NCBI GenBank assembly: GCA_030694265.1
Contig: JAUXYP010000002.1
Location: 1-64,000 of the forward strand
Direction of reading: 5' to 3'
Source of the DNA: Sulfuricurvum sp.
GTDB taxonomy: Bacteria; Campylobacterota; Campylobacteria; Campylobacterales; Sulfurimonadaceae
Length of the DNA stretch: 64,000 nt
Positions 44,017 to 52,599 of this stretch are shown piece by piece. Both the position numbers and the translations under genes were made by a program. Numbering within the stretch: the stretch's first letter is position 1; every line of letters starts with the position of its first letter. Below the pieces are notes generated by a model that saw only the letters and a list, made by a program, of their open reading frames with translations, did no database searches and had not been told where the DNA came from.

Positions 44017-44766
44017 TCATTTTTTTTGAAGTACCAAAAATAAACTACTTCCGAAAGGTTTTTTTACAAGAAATTTATTCTCAAATGACACCACTTTATA
44101 CAGAATATTATTTATAACATCGGAAGGTAAGTCGATATCTGATTTAATCTTACTATTTTTAAGAAAGATTAATTTGAATCTTTGCAGCATTCTTATAAAG
44201 AAAATAATTGGAGATAGTGAAAATGGCCAATATGTTTGTTTGATTACTTTATATTTGCTATTCTTAATCATTGCGTGTACCATTTTTTTATTAAATCTTT
44301 TTTTTATCCCAACAGCTTCATCATGCATGCCTCTAAAAGTATCAAAAGATGGTAAATTAAGTATAACGATTCCATTTAAATTAAGACTTTTATAGAATTC
44401 ATTTAAAATCTTTTTTTGTTCATCCAGAGTAAGAAAATACATCGTATCATTTGATATGATTATGTCATAAGCTTGATCGGTATATTTATATTGCTTTAAA
44501 TCACTAATCGAGACTTTTAAATTCTTGGATTTAGCTATATCTATAGCTTCTTTTGAAATATCAAATCCATGGAGAAAATTATATCCATTTGCAGTTAATG
44601 ATGATAACAATCCACCTGTTCCACATCCTGCATCCAATATAGAAATATTTGAGCTATTAAATTCATTTTTTATTATATTTAAAACCATATGGTGTAAGGA
44701 TTTATACCACCAATGGCTATTTTCGACGCTATCCATCTTTATGTATTCGCTTTTATTATTGATCAT
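44017..44766 (-). CDS. class I SAM-dependent methyltransferase
   Basis: A 249-residue protein with SAM-binding motif ILDAGCGTGGLLSSL (about residues 43-57), the acidic strand end GFDISKEA, and ISNDTMYFL. The N-terminal HWWYKSLHHMV is common in sugar or lipid-linked glycan methyltransferases. It follows gtrA with an 11-base overlap. It probably methylates a glycan residue; substrate unknown. Confidence 0.75.
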   Translation of the reverse strand: MINNKSEYIKMDSVENSHWWYKSLHHMVLNIIKNEFNSSNISILDAGCGTGGLLSSLTANGYNFLHGFDISKEAIDIAKSKNLKVSISDLKQYKYTDQAYDIIISNDTMYFLTLDEQKKILNEFYKSLNLNGIVILNLPSFDTFRGMHDEAVGIKKRFNKKMVHAMIKNSKYKVIKQTYWPFSLSPIIFFIRMLQRFKLIFLKNSKIKSDIDLPSDVINNILYKVVSFENKFLVKKPFGSSLFLVLQKK

Positions 44767-45139
44767 ATTTAATACCTTGAAATATATAAAACTGATAAAA
44801 TAAAAAAGAGCTAATAGAAATCACAATTAAAGCAAATAGTTGAGATAAATATTCATTATATTTTAAAATATTTATTAATAAAAACAAGATACTTAAATTT
44901 AATACAAAAATAAAAATATTTGCAATAATTGCTTTTCTGGCTGTTTTTAAGTTTATTCTATCTTTTATCTTAAAAGTGTATTTTTTGTTCAATACCAATC
45001 CCAATGCTGTACCGAGAACATAGTCAACCACCAATGCTATAATATAATGACTGCCAAAAAATATAACTATTGAGTAGGCGACATATGCTATAAAAGTATT
45101 GATAATACCTACAATATTAAAAGATAAAAACTTTTTTAT
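44756..45139 (-). CDS. gtrA: GtrA-like membrane protein with an apparent ATA start codon
   Basis: GtrA proteins are small four-helix membrane proteins thought to flip undecaprenyl-phosphate-linked sugars. The reading frame continues upstream of the first TTG (45034), and only with this extension is a full GtrA seen: KKFLSFNIVGIINTFIAYVAY, then VVDYVLGTALGLVLNKKYTF, about 127 residues. The codon at the expected Met is ATA (45139-45137). It has AAGGA six bases upstream and overlaps the gtrB stop as ATAA, where ATGA would be normal. No ATG, GTG or TTG lies in frame between it and 45034. Either ATA is used or the gene is N-terminally damaged. Confidence 0.7.
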   Translation of the reverse strand: MKKFLSFNIVGIINTFIAYVAYSIVIFFGSHYIIALVVDYVLGTALGLVLNKKYTFKIKDRINLKTARKAIIANIFIFVLNLSILFLLINILKYNEYLSQLFALIVISISSFLFYQFYIFQGIKYDQ

Positions 45140-46059
45140 AGATATTCCTTCTTAATTACCCACTGAGGGGTTCCATTTTGATCTAAATATTGCTTGCCTA
45201 GGTATTCTCCAATTATTCCTAAAAATATAAGTTGTATTCCTGATAAAAATAGGATAGATACCATTAACGATGTCCAACCTAAAGAAGCATCAGGTAAAAG
45301 TAATTTTTCAACAATAAAATATATTCCTAAAATAAAACTACATACTGAAATAGCAACACCAACCACTGTTGCTATTCTAAGCGGTTTTATAGAAAAGTTT
45401 ACAAACATGTTGAGCCATAATGAAATCAATTTTGATAAGGTATAGTTTGATTCACCCTCAACACGTTTTGTATGTTCTACTGTTTTGGTTCCGATATTAT
45501 CAGTAACTCTTAAAATTAATCCATCTATATAGGGGAATGGGCCTTTATATTTTACAATTTCTTCAACAACTTCTTTTCTAATTAATTTAAAGCTAGATAA
45601 ATATAGGCCATTGGGTTTATCCAATAGCCAGGTTGCAACTAAATCATTGAATTTACTACCTAAATTTCTAAACCAATGATGTTTTTTTTCTTCATATCTT
45701 GAATAAACTACATCATAGCCTTTATTTGCTTCATCAATTAATGCCAAAATTTCAGATGGAGGATTTTGAAAATCGTCATCTATAATAACTGTATAATCCC
45801 CAGTAGCATAATTTAATCCACATATCACAGCATTATGCTCACCAAAGTTTTTTCTCAATGCGATAAACTTAACAAAATCATATTGTTTTGTAATATTTAC
45901 ACAAACTTCTTCACTATTGTCTTTGCTTCCATCATTTATTAAAATTATTTCAAACTCATATTTATGAAGTGTTTTTTTAACTTCTTCTACTAGTGCAGTA
46001 ATGGTCATTGCGCCATTATATACAGGGATACAAATGGAAATTTTCATTTTATTTATCAT
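45136..46059 (-). CDS. gtrB: GtrB-like polyprenyl-phosphate glycosyltransferase
   Basis: A 307-residue family 2 glycosyltransferase: SICIPVYNG, LINDGSKDNS, IDDDFQNPP (metal-binding DDD), and two C-terminal membrane segments (about 230-255 and 270-295) followed by GEYLGKQYLD. This is the DPM1/GtrB pattern, making undecaprenyl-phosphate-linked hexose for side-branch addition. The start could be the ATG at 46059 or at 46047 (MKISIC); neither has a clear ribosome site. Confidence 0.85.
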   Translation of the reverse strand: MINKMKISICIPVYNGAMTITALVEEVKKTLHKYEFEIILINDGSKDNSEEVCVNITKQYDFVKFIALRKNFGEHNAVICGLNYATGDYTVIIDDDFQNPPSEILALIDEANKGYDVVYSRYEEKKHHWFRNLGSKFNDLVATWLLDKPNGLYLSSFKLIRKEVVEEIVKYKGPFPYIDGLILRVTDNIGTKTVEHTKRVEGESNYTLSKLISLWLNMFVNFSIKPLRIATVVGVAISVCSFILGIYFIVEKLLLPDASLGWTSLMVSILFLSGIQLIFLGIIGEYLGKQYLDQNGTPQWVIKKEYL

Positions 46060-46104
46060 AATTATTTATTATATTATTCATGAAATTTGTTAAGGTTCTC
46101 ATAT

Positions 46105-46470
46105 TCAATATCTTTCATCTATGTAATCATTTATATCGTAATATTCAGAAGCCATTACAAGTAAAATACAGTCATCTGTGAAGTCTTGCATTGTATGCCA
46201 ATCTTCTGCTTCAAGATAAAGAGATAGCTCAGGAGAATTCAAATGATAGGTATGGGTCTCTTTTTTTTGGTTTTCACAATAGATACTGCATTCCCCGCTT
46301 ATGCAAACTAGAAGTTGTTTTGTATTTTTATGTCTATGTCCACCGCGAATATTATTGTCAGCAGAGTAGATATAATAAACCCTCTTAATGTCAAAATCGA
46401 TAAGCTTTTCTATAACTGTTAGATTGCCTCTTTCATCCTTAAATGTGGGTAGATTAATTGTTTTTGCCAT
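46105..46470 (-). CDS. FdtA/QdtA-like sugar 3,4-ketoisomerase
   Basis: A 121-residue single cupin of the WxcM-like family: DERGNLTVIEK, RVYYIYSADNNIRGGHRHK with catalytic His pair, LLVCISGEC, and EDWHTMQDF. FdtA and QdtA convert dTDP-4-keto-6-deoxyglucose to the 3-keto isomer for 3-amino sugars. Neither the partner aminotransferase nor rmlA/rmlB is in this window, so the substrate must come from elsewhere or the protein acts on another nucleotide sugar. AAGGA precedes the start. Confidence 0.85.
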   Translation of the reverse strand: MAKTINLPTFKDERGNLTVIEKLIDFDIKRVYYIYSADNNIRGGHRHKNTKQLLVCISGECSIYCENQKKETHTYHLNSPELSLYLEAEDWHTMQDFTDDCILLVMASEYYDINDYIDERY

Positions 46471-46514
46471 ATAAAATTCCTTAATTTATAATAGAAGCAT
46501 ATCCGAATTATCGG

Positions 46515-47747
46515 TTATACTCTCTTAACTTTATGCTTGTATATCAATAAATATTCAATTATATTAATAAAAGCAACTACGAGAAGAATATAGCTTCCAT
46601 ACATGTATGCAGCTATTGGAGGATAATAAGGAGTAAAACTACTAGATAAAAGTCCTATGGCCAAAAATAAGATATATTGCTTGGAGTAAAGAAGTAATAC
46701 AATCATTAGAAAACCTAGAAAAGCGCTCGCGTAAGCGATAACTTCATTGCCCACTTTATATCCAATGGAATAAGATTGGAATATATTTAAAAGTGCGTTT
46801 TTTATAGCAAGTTTTGGATTTTCTGAAAGTATTCTAAAATATTCTTTTTTGAGGATTTGATAATATTCATCAATCAGTTGAGGATCATTGATATTGGTGC
46901 TATTCATTTTTTTTCCAGTTTGATTGTAAAAAAACTTATATCCTTCTTCGTCCGCCAATTGGATGTTATAAGGGTTTTTGTAAGCGCCTATTCCTACATA
47001 CATTGTATGCCATGGGGCTTGTGAATGGGATGGGAAGATGAGTATTAGCATTAAGAAGCTTATGCATGCCAAGATGGAACTTCTCCAACTTTCTCTATAT
47101 CCGTATAATAGAAAAATAAACAATACCAGAAAAAGAACCGTGGCGCGTACAAAATACATATAAGCCAATATGCCTACTAAAGCAAAAATCCAATATCCCA
47201 ATTTTTTATTACTGAGAAAATACCAAAGAAATACAAATGCAGGGATAACTTGCCAAAAATAATAAAAAGGGTAATTCACGAAATAAAGTACGATAGGATT
47301 TAAACCATATAGAAGGTAGAATAAAATCTTTAGATAATCTTTTTTGAAAAACTGCATGGTTGTGTAAACTATGATGATGTGTGTAGTATACTGCAGCCAT
47401 TGAACTGCTGTCAAATCTCCCAAAAAAAAGAAAATCTTTTTAGCAATAAGTAAAATGTACATAAACCCAATCGGTAGGTAATCATAGTTAATAAGAATTG
47501 TATTTGAGGGAAATTTATAATTAAACTGTTGCTCTGTAGAGAGCATGCTAAATTGCTTTATTTGATCATAATTTACATTCATGATAAAAGGATTGTTTAG
47601 ATCGAAGTTTGCAGCAGCAGAGAGGTATGGAGCAATCCAATAAGGACTCATTCCCTGATTAAAATCCATTAGCATTAAAGCAAGTAATAATCCAGCCAAT
47701 GAAATTATCCAATAGATCACTTTTAAGTTATTCTGTATCAATTTCAC
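46515..47747 (-). CDS. multi-pass membrane protein, possible GT-C glycosyltransferase
   Basis: A 410-residue protein with about 9-10 hydrophobic segments and a large polar loop at about 235-300 (YVGIGAYKNPYNIQLADEEGYKF). The layout resembles GT-C enzymes that use lipid-linked sugars in the periplasm. Placed one gene before gtrB-gtrA in the transcript, it could be the serotype-specific GtrC-type transferase of that set. No catalytic motif was confirmed. It overlaps the upstream gene by 20 bases. Confidence 0.55.
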   Translation of the reverse strand: MKLIQNNLKVIYWIISLAGLLLALMLMDFNQGMSPYWIAPYLSAAANFDLNNPFIMNVNYDQIKQFSMLSTEQQFNYKFPSNTILINYDYLPIGFMYILLIAKKIFFFLGDLTAVQWLQYTTHIIIVYTTMQFFKKDYLKILFYLLYGLNPIVLYFVNYPFYYFWQVIPAFVFLWYFLSNKKLGYWIFALVGILAYMYFVRATVLFLVLFIFLLYGYRESWRSSILACISFLMLILIFPSHSQAPWHTMYVGIGAYKNPYNIQLADEEGYKFFYNQTGKKMNSTNINDPQLIDEYYQILKKEYFRILSENPKLAIKNALLNIFQSYSIGYKVGNEVIAYASAFLGFLMIVLLLYSKQYILFLAIGLLSSSFTPYYPPIAAYMYGSYILLVVAFINIIEYLLIYKHKVKRV

Positions 47748-48810
47748 CTACTTTTGTTAAAAGTTTATTATAGCGTGCTATTGCATAATGAGTATCTAAA
47801 AAATCGCTTATATCACTCTGTATCTCATAAAAAGACTCACTGAAAAAGTCAATCATTTCTTTGAATTGTTTGCTATTTTCACACCTGGCTATGACATTTT
47901 TTGGTGCTTCAAGTAAATGTGGCAGGGATGAATAAATAAGAGGAATACCATATGATAGCAGTTGAAACGCTCGATTACTTATAGTGATGGCATCGACTCC
48001 TGGAACGGTAACATCATAAGGTAAGAGACTGCAGCAAATATCGTCGAGAACGATTTTTTCAATGGGCATAGAATCAATAAATTCTACATTTTTGTAAGTT
48101 TGCAATTGTTTTACGTTTGCTTTTGCGCCAGATTCTATGTTTCCTATAAAGCGTATAGAGACATTATTGTTCAATAAATAGGTAATCAAATGCCAGTTGA
48201 TTCTGTGATCAATATACCCCCAAAATAAAACAACATTTCTTTTTTTATTAAGCTTTTTCGGTTCTTTATATTCGGTCTCAGCCCAAGGCAAAAAAAGATT
48301 GGTATTTTTATTGAATAGTGATAGATGCTTTACTAGCGGGTACGAAACAGCAAGCACAATATCTGAGTTATTGCATGTACTTTGTAATTGCATAGAGATG
48401 GAGTTTTTCATCCAAGATTTACCTTGAGCAACAAAATCATCATTGATAATAGTGATTATTGGAGTAGATGGAAAAAGATTTTTTAAGAAATCATAGTCGT
48501 AATTAAAATTAATGATAAGGTCTTTTTTTAAAGATTTTGTCAAAAATCTTATAATAGTGCTAGCAATCAAGTTATTGAATAAGATCAAAGTATTACAAAA
48601 TCTCAATTGATGGTGAAGCAATTCAAAATGACGAAAAAATGTGACACCTTCTTCATTTCTCATGATAGTGGCTATCTGCTTGAAGCTAGACTTTTCAAAA
48701 AAGGTCACCTTGTGTCCTTGGGATACCATCAAGCGAGTAAGTTGATGCCTGAGGCGTGGAGGTTCTTCCCATAACGTTTTAGAAAAAATAAGGACGTTTT
48801 CGTATTTCAT
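47728..48810 (-). CDS. glycosyltransferase, GT-B fold
   Basis: A 360-residue protein with the two-domain pattern of GT-B enzymes. The N-terminal half has NVLIFSKTLWEEPPRLRHQL and INFNYDYDF. The C-terminal half has VVLFWGYIDHRINW, IRFIGNIES and VDAITISNRAFQLLSYGIPLIYS, where the Glu-x7-Glu of family 4 is replaced. The family is not certain; it is probably a glycan chain transferase. It overlaps its neighbours by 20 and 4 bases. Confidence 0.7.
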   Translation of the reverse strand: MKYENVLIFSKTLWEEPPRLRHQLTRLMVSQGHKVTFFEKSSFKQIATIMRNEEGVTFFRHFELLHHQLRFCNTLILFNNLIASTIIRFLTKSLKKDLIINFNYDYDFLKNLFPSTPIITIINDDFVAQGKSWMKNSISMQLQSTCNNSDIVLAVSYPLVKHLSLFNKNTNLFLPWAETEYKEPKKLNKKRNVVLFWGYIDHRINWHLITYLLNNNVSIRFIGNIESGAKANVKQLQTYKNVEFIDSMPIEKIVLDDICCSLLPYDVTVPGVDAITISNRAFQLLSYGIPLIYSSLPHLLEAPKNVIARCENSKQFKEMIDFFSESFYEIQSDISDFLDTHYAIARYNKLLTKVGEIDTE

Positions 48811-50141
48811 GATAGTTGTATTTTCTTTATAATTTCTATACCTGTTAATGATTTTACATTATTTTGGTGAAGTTCTTTTAGTGTCGGTTCATAAACTTTG
48901 CTAAGCCAAGTGGACCATTCATCAGAACAATTTCCAGGATGCCAAAGGAAAGAAAAAATACCATTATATTTTTTAATTTCACTGATCATCTTTTGCAGTA
49001 ATTTGTAAGATGTATCTTCAGATATCCTCATGTATTGCTTCAGTGTTACATCCATAGCATTTAAAGGTATTTCATACAGCTCTAAAATAGCTTCTTGATC
49101 AAGATCATATACCTGGAAGGGTAAGCAGGTACCTCTTCGAAAACCTATCATATCAACAAAGCCAAGTGTTGAATCATATTGAAAAAGTTTATTCTGATAT
49201 TGTGCTGTTTCGCAGATATTGTTCATTAGATAATGCTGCCTAACTCCATCAATATTGAAATTAAATAAATCTTTTTCTTCCTTTAAAAATAAGCTGTTTT
49301 TGTACGATGCAATCGTTGCGTGAAGCCCAACCTCAAATTTATTAAATTTAATCTTCTTCATTATGTCAACTATCACTTGATCCGTAATATTATAAAAGTT
49401 ATCTAATTTTTCTCGAATTTTGGATATAAAGAAAAAGGTTGATTTAAATCCATATTTTTTGGATTCTTCGATAAGGTAGTCAAAGCCTAAAAAATAAGGA
49501 TCGTTTGTTTGATTGTATTTACTTTTTAAAAATTCAATAAAACTAAACTTTGATGGTTTTAAAAATATTTTTGCGAGTGATTTAATACTGCTCCTATATT
49601 TATAGATACCATCCACGTCATGGCTTAGAAATAGTGCATATTCTTTATCCGACCAAATATTTTTTCTTACGCACAAAATTCCAATTTGATTTAATAACGT
49701 AATCATATAATCTCTATATTTTTCAACCATAGGTTCAGTATAAATTCGATCATTTTTGTAAAGAGAAAACTCAAAAAGAAATCTTTGATATTTGTCTCGT
49801 TTTAAATTAAGGTACTCTTCATATCCACTTAATAAAAAGAATGTACTTGCGATAATATCTTGATCGTAAGGATATACGATGTCATTAATTTTTTTTAGCG
49901 GCGATTGCGGTAGTGAGTTTTGTTTTTTATAGTTTTCCCAAAACTTCATGTCAGCTTTTAAGTAAATCTTGGATTTTAGTATGAATTCATCATTCACGCC
50001 GTAAATAATGTCAGCGTTATTTTGATTGGTTATAAATTCAAATTTAGTATCAATATATCTGAATATTTCCGTAAAGGTATATGCGGCAATTTTGTGATCA
50101 ATTTTGTGATCAAGAAATATTCTTACAATTAATTTATCCAT
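48807..50141 (-). CDS. polysaccharide deacetylase-like protein (carbohydrate esterase 4 fold)
   Basis: A 444-residue protein with a DUF7033-like N-terminal part and a C-terminal NodB-like domain: FLSHDVDG at about 172-178 (TFDD-type motif with metal Asp), FEVGLHAT (metal His), YDSTLGFVDMIGFRRGTCLPF, and FLWHPGNCSD. No signal peptide, so it would act on cytoplasmic precursors such as lipid-linked glycan. It may remove an N- or O-acetyl group. It overlaps both neighbours (4 and 8 bases). Confidence 0.75.
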   Translation of the reverse strand: MDKLIVRIFLDHKIDHKIAAYTFTEIFRYIDTKFEFITNQNNADIIYGVNDEFILKSKIYLKADMKFWENYKKQNSLPQSPLKKINDIVYPYDQDIIASTFFLLSGYEEYLNLKRDKYQRFLFEFSLYKNDRIYTEPMVEKYRDYMITLLNQIGILCVRKNIWSDKEYALFLSHDVDGIYKYRSSIKSLAKIFLKPSKFSFIEFLKSKYNQTNDPYFLGFDYLIEESKKYGFKSTFFFISKIREKLDNFYNITDQVIVDIMKKIKFNKFEVGLHATIASYKNSLFLKEEKDLFNFNIDGVRQHYLMNNICETAQYQNKLFQYDSTLGFVDMIGFRRGTCLPFQVYDLDQEAILELYEIPLNAMDVTLKQYMRISEDTSYKLLQKMISEIKKYNGIFSFLWHPGNCSDEWSTWLSKVYEPTLKELHQNNVKSLTGIEIIKKIQLS

Positions 50142-51132
50142 TTATGCTTCTATATACTTTTCGTAAACCTTGTCCAAAAAAGTATAGTGGTTTAGCAAGC
50201 CAAGAAGGTATTGATACAATTGCTATTGCGTAAGCGTATTCATGCTTCGATCCATGAAAAACAAACTGTATGTCATTCAAATTTTTTAGCGTGATGTTAA
50301 GCCCTTTGGATTTTGATGCTAATATATTCAAAAAAGCGGACTTGAGATAAAGCTTTTTGATATAGTTAAAAACACTTTGATCGATTTTGGCATGATTTAA
50401 AGCAGTTCTATATACCCTTAGCTTCCCAATTTCAGTTTCATAGAGCATTTGGCCATCTTTGTATTTCCAAGATTCAGCGGGAACTCTGCATAATACATAA
50501 TTTGGGTCTGCAACAACAAAAACATCAGCATTTTTTGAGTGCTCAAGCCATACACCTACTTGTACATAATATGTATCAAAATAATCTTCATATACAGGAT
50601 TGTCCCAAAAGTGTTTCTTCATGATTGTTGCAGGTAAAAAAGTTGGGGCAAGTTTTATCTTTTGAAAGTAGTTGATATGATCTTCAAAATACATATCATT
50701 CTGTATGCTTAACTTAGGAGGCATTACTTCATACTGCAGGGTATCATCTACAAATTTGTAATTAAAATAAATAAAATTTACTTCATCATGCTCTTTGATG
50801 ATTTCAATGGCTTTATCTATTGCACCTCTTTGGAGAATATCATCTTGACCACATAACCAAACATACTTTCCTTGGGCTTTTACTGCTGTGGCCGTAAAGT
50901 TTCTATCCATTCTTAAATTTTCTTTATTTTGATATATAGAAATAAATGGAAATTTTTCAGCATATTCTTTAGCAATAATGAATGTTTCGTCTGTTGATTT
51001 GTCATCATTTATTATAATTTCAACTTGATGATCTTTTCTCTCGACAATTAGGCTATCTAGAGTTTCCCTTAACGTTTCTTGACCGTTATATGTTGGAATG
51101 CATATACTCATTAAATACATATTTAGCGCCAT
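50134..51132 (-). CDS. family 2 glycosyltransferase
   Basis: A 332-residue GT-A enzyme: SICIPTYNGQETL, EIIINDDKSTDET, and LCGQDDIL (DxD-like metal site), followed by an acceptor domain without clear membrane helices. The start could be at residue 5 or 8 (MYLMSICIP). It overlaps the CDP-alcohol phosphotransferase gene by 10 bases and the deacetylase-like gene by 8. Donor and acceptor unknown. Confidence 0.82.
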   Translation of the reverse strand: MALNMYLMSICIPTYNGQETLRETLDSLIVERKDHQVEIIINDDKSTDETFIIAKEYAEKFPFISIYQNKENLRMDRNFTATAVKAQGKYVWLCGQDDILQRGAIDKAIEIIKEHDEVNFIYFNYKFVDDTLQYEVMPPKLSIQNDMYFEDHINYFQKIKLAPTFLPATIMKKHFWDNPVYEDYFDTYYVQVGVWLEHSKNADVFVVADPNYVLCRVPAESWKYKDGQMLYETEIGKLRVYRTALNHAKIDQSVFNYIKKLYLKSAFLNILASKSKGLNITLKNLNDIQFVFHGSKHEYAYAIAIVSIPSWLAKPLYFFGQGLRKVYRSING

Positions 51133-51854
51133 TTTAAATTATTGTTATCTAGCTCAGTATTAATTTTTATCATATATAAGATATTTTTAAGTAAATTAAA
51201 TAGAATGATAAACAGTAATATAAAAAACATATAGATAACAATTTTTTCTATAAATATAAAACCTAGGTAAATCATAAAGTTGCCCTGCATTAAAAAAAGG
51301 TTATTATATAAATATTTTTTTATTAATCTATAGGATATGTTATTTATAGAAGAAAAGAATGTTTGATCATTTTCTTTTTTTATGTGTATTGATAAAATAT
51401 TTGATCTATATTTGATCATGTATCGTAAGAATGAATAGAGTAGAAATAAGGTCGATGTCAAAAAAGTTAAAATCCAAATGTTCGATTCATTATAATATAT
51501 CCCTGCTAATAAAAATATAGTTATTATTTTTACTTGATCTGTAAAATGGTCATAAAAGCTACCCTGAGCACTTTGTTGTTTTGTTTCTCTTGCAACCATT
51601 CCATCACTAATGTCTAATAATAGTGCGAAGGTCCAAAAAGAAAAGAAGGTCCAAAAATTATTTTCAAATATAATAAAATAAAAACTAAGCAAGGCTGTGA
51701 TGTTTGATAATGTTGTTATTGTATTAGGTTTTAATTTAAGCTTTATGCATAAAATTGACAAGGGAATAGAGGCCATATATAGTAAATTAAGGAATGGAAT
51801 ATCTGTTCCAGCCCCATTGAAAAATTTTTTATAATAGGTTATTTTACTGTTCAT
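51123..51854 (-). CDS. CDP-alcohol phosphotransferase family protein, candidate phosphoramidate transferase
   Basis: A 243-residue membrane protein with the complete family signature: Asp81-x2-Asp84-Gly-x2-Ala-Arg-x8-Gly-x3-Asp102-x3-Asp106, and about six membrane segments. The family transfers a substituted phosphate from a CDP donor to a hydroxyl and releases CMP. The gene overlaps by 4 bases (ATGA) the Cj1416-like cytidylyltransferase, the step that makes a CDP-linked product. CDP-linked phosphoramidate is therefore a plausible donor. Transfer of an ordinary CDP-alcohol such as CDP-glycerol is the alternative. C. jejuni uses unrelated transferases (Cj1421/Cj1422) at this step. Confidence 0.75.
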   Translation of the reverse strand: MNSKITYYKKFFNGAGTDIPFLNLLYMASIPLSILCIKLKLKPNTITTLSNITALLSFYFIIFENNFWTFFSFWTFALLLDISDGMVARETKQQSAQGSFYDHFTDQVKIITIFLLAGIYYNESNIWILTFLTSTLFLLYSFLRYMIKYRSNILSIHIKKENDQTFFSSINNISYRLIKKYLYNNLFLMQGNFMIYLGFIFIEKIVIYMFFILLFIILFNLLKNILYMIKINTELDNNNLKWR

Positions 51855-52597
51855 ATTAGATAATCTTTGTATGCAATCAAGTCTTCAGTACTGTCAATTT
51901 CAATCCATCCACCATTGATTAATACAGGTTTGACGTTCATTAAGTTGTCTATAATCAATTGTACTAGGCTTGTCATATACATATTGTCATAATCTTTTGC
52001 ATCGTATAATTGTTTTTTATCCAAAGAATCGTAATAAGCAATTACCTTATTAATTGTATTTTTTGATATTTTGATCAGACCAATGTATTGCCCTTCTATC
52101 TCATCATAACTGTTCGCTTTTTTACCTAATTCTATAATATTGCCATCTTTTATTTTTAATGTTTCCGCATCATCTAGTGGGTTGTCCATCCTTAAAGACC
52201 ATAACTCTCTCCAGCCCTTATCCACAACAACACTGAACTCTTCTTCTGAACTTATGAGCTTTTGCAATATCTCTTTTTTATAAATTATGTCGGCATAGGA
52301 GATAATCAAGTCGTCATCCATAAACTCTTTTGCACAAAAGAGAGTTGAAACCATATTCGTTTTGTCAAAATTAGTATTCGTGAAAAAAGTACATCCTTGG
52401 TCTTTTAAGTATTCTTCCAATACTTCTTGCTTGTATCCGTTGACAATAGCTATGTTTTTTATATTACATACTTTCGCTGTTTCTAAAATATAATCAATGA
52501 TTGGTTTGTTGTTATACTCAACCATACATTTCGGTTTGTCATTGGTCAACGGTCTTAATCTAGTGCCCTGTCCGGCGGCTAAAATTATCATTTTCAT
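51851..52597 (-). CDS. nucleotidyltransferase, probable CTP:phosphoglutamine cytidylyltransferase (Cj1416-like)
   Basis: A 248-residue nucleotidyltransferase: LAAGQGTRLRPLTNDKPKCM at 6-25 (NTP loop and Lys), ISYADIIY with metal Asp, and GGWIEIDSTEDL near the end. By motif alone it could be a LicC-type phosphocholine or sugar-phosphate cytidylyltransferase. Context favours Cj1416: genes for a glutamine kinase-like and a C26 amidohydrolase-like enzyme are in the same tightly packed operon. In C. jejuni Cj1416 joins CTP and L-glutamine phosphate. It overlaps the CDP-alcohol phosphotransferase by 4 bases and lies 2 bases from the CysQ-like gene. Confidence 0.75.
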   Translation of the reverse strand: MKMIILAAGQGTRLRPLTNDKPKCMVEYNNKPIIDYILETAKVCNIKNIAIVNGYKQEVLEEYLKDQGCTFFTNTNFDKTNMVSTLFCAKEFMDDDLIISYADIIYKKEILQKLISSEEEFSVVVDKGWRELWSLRMDNPLDDAETLKIKDGNIIELGKKANSYDEIEGQYIGLIKISKNTINKVIAYYDSLDKKQLYDAKDYDNMYMTSLVQLIIDNLMNVKPVLINGGWIEIDSTEDLIAYKDYLI

Positions 52598-52599
52598 AG

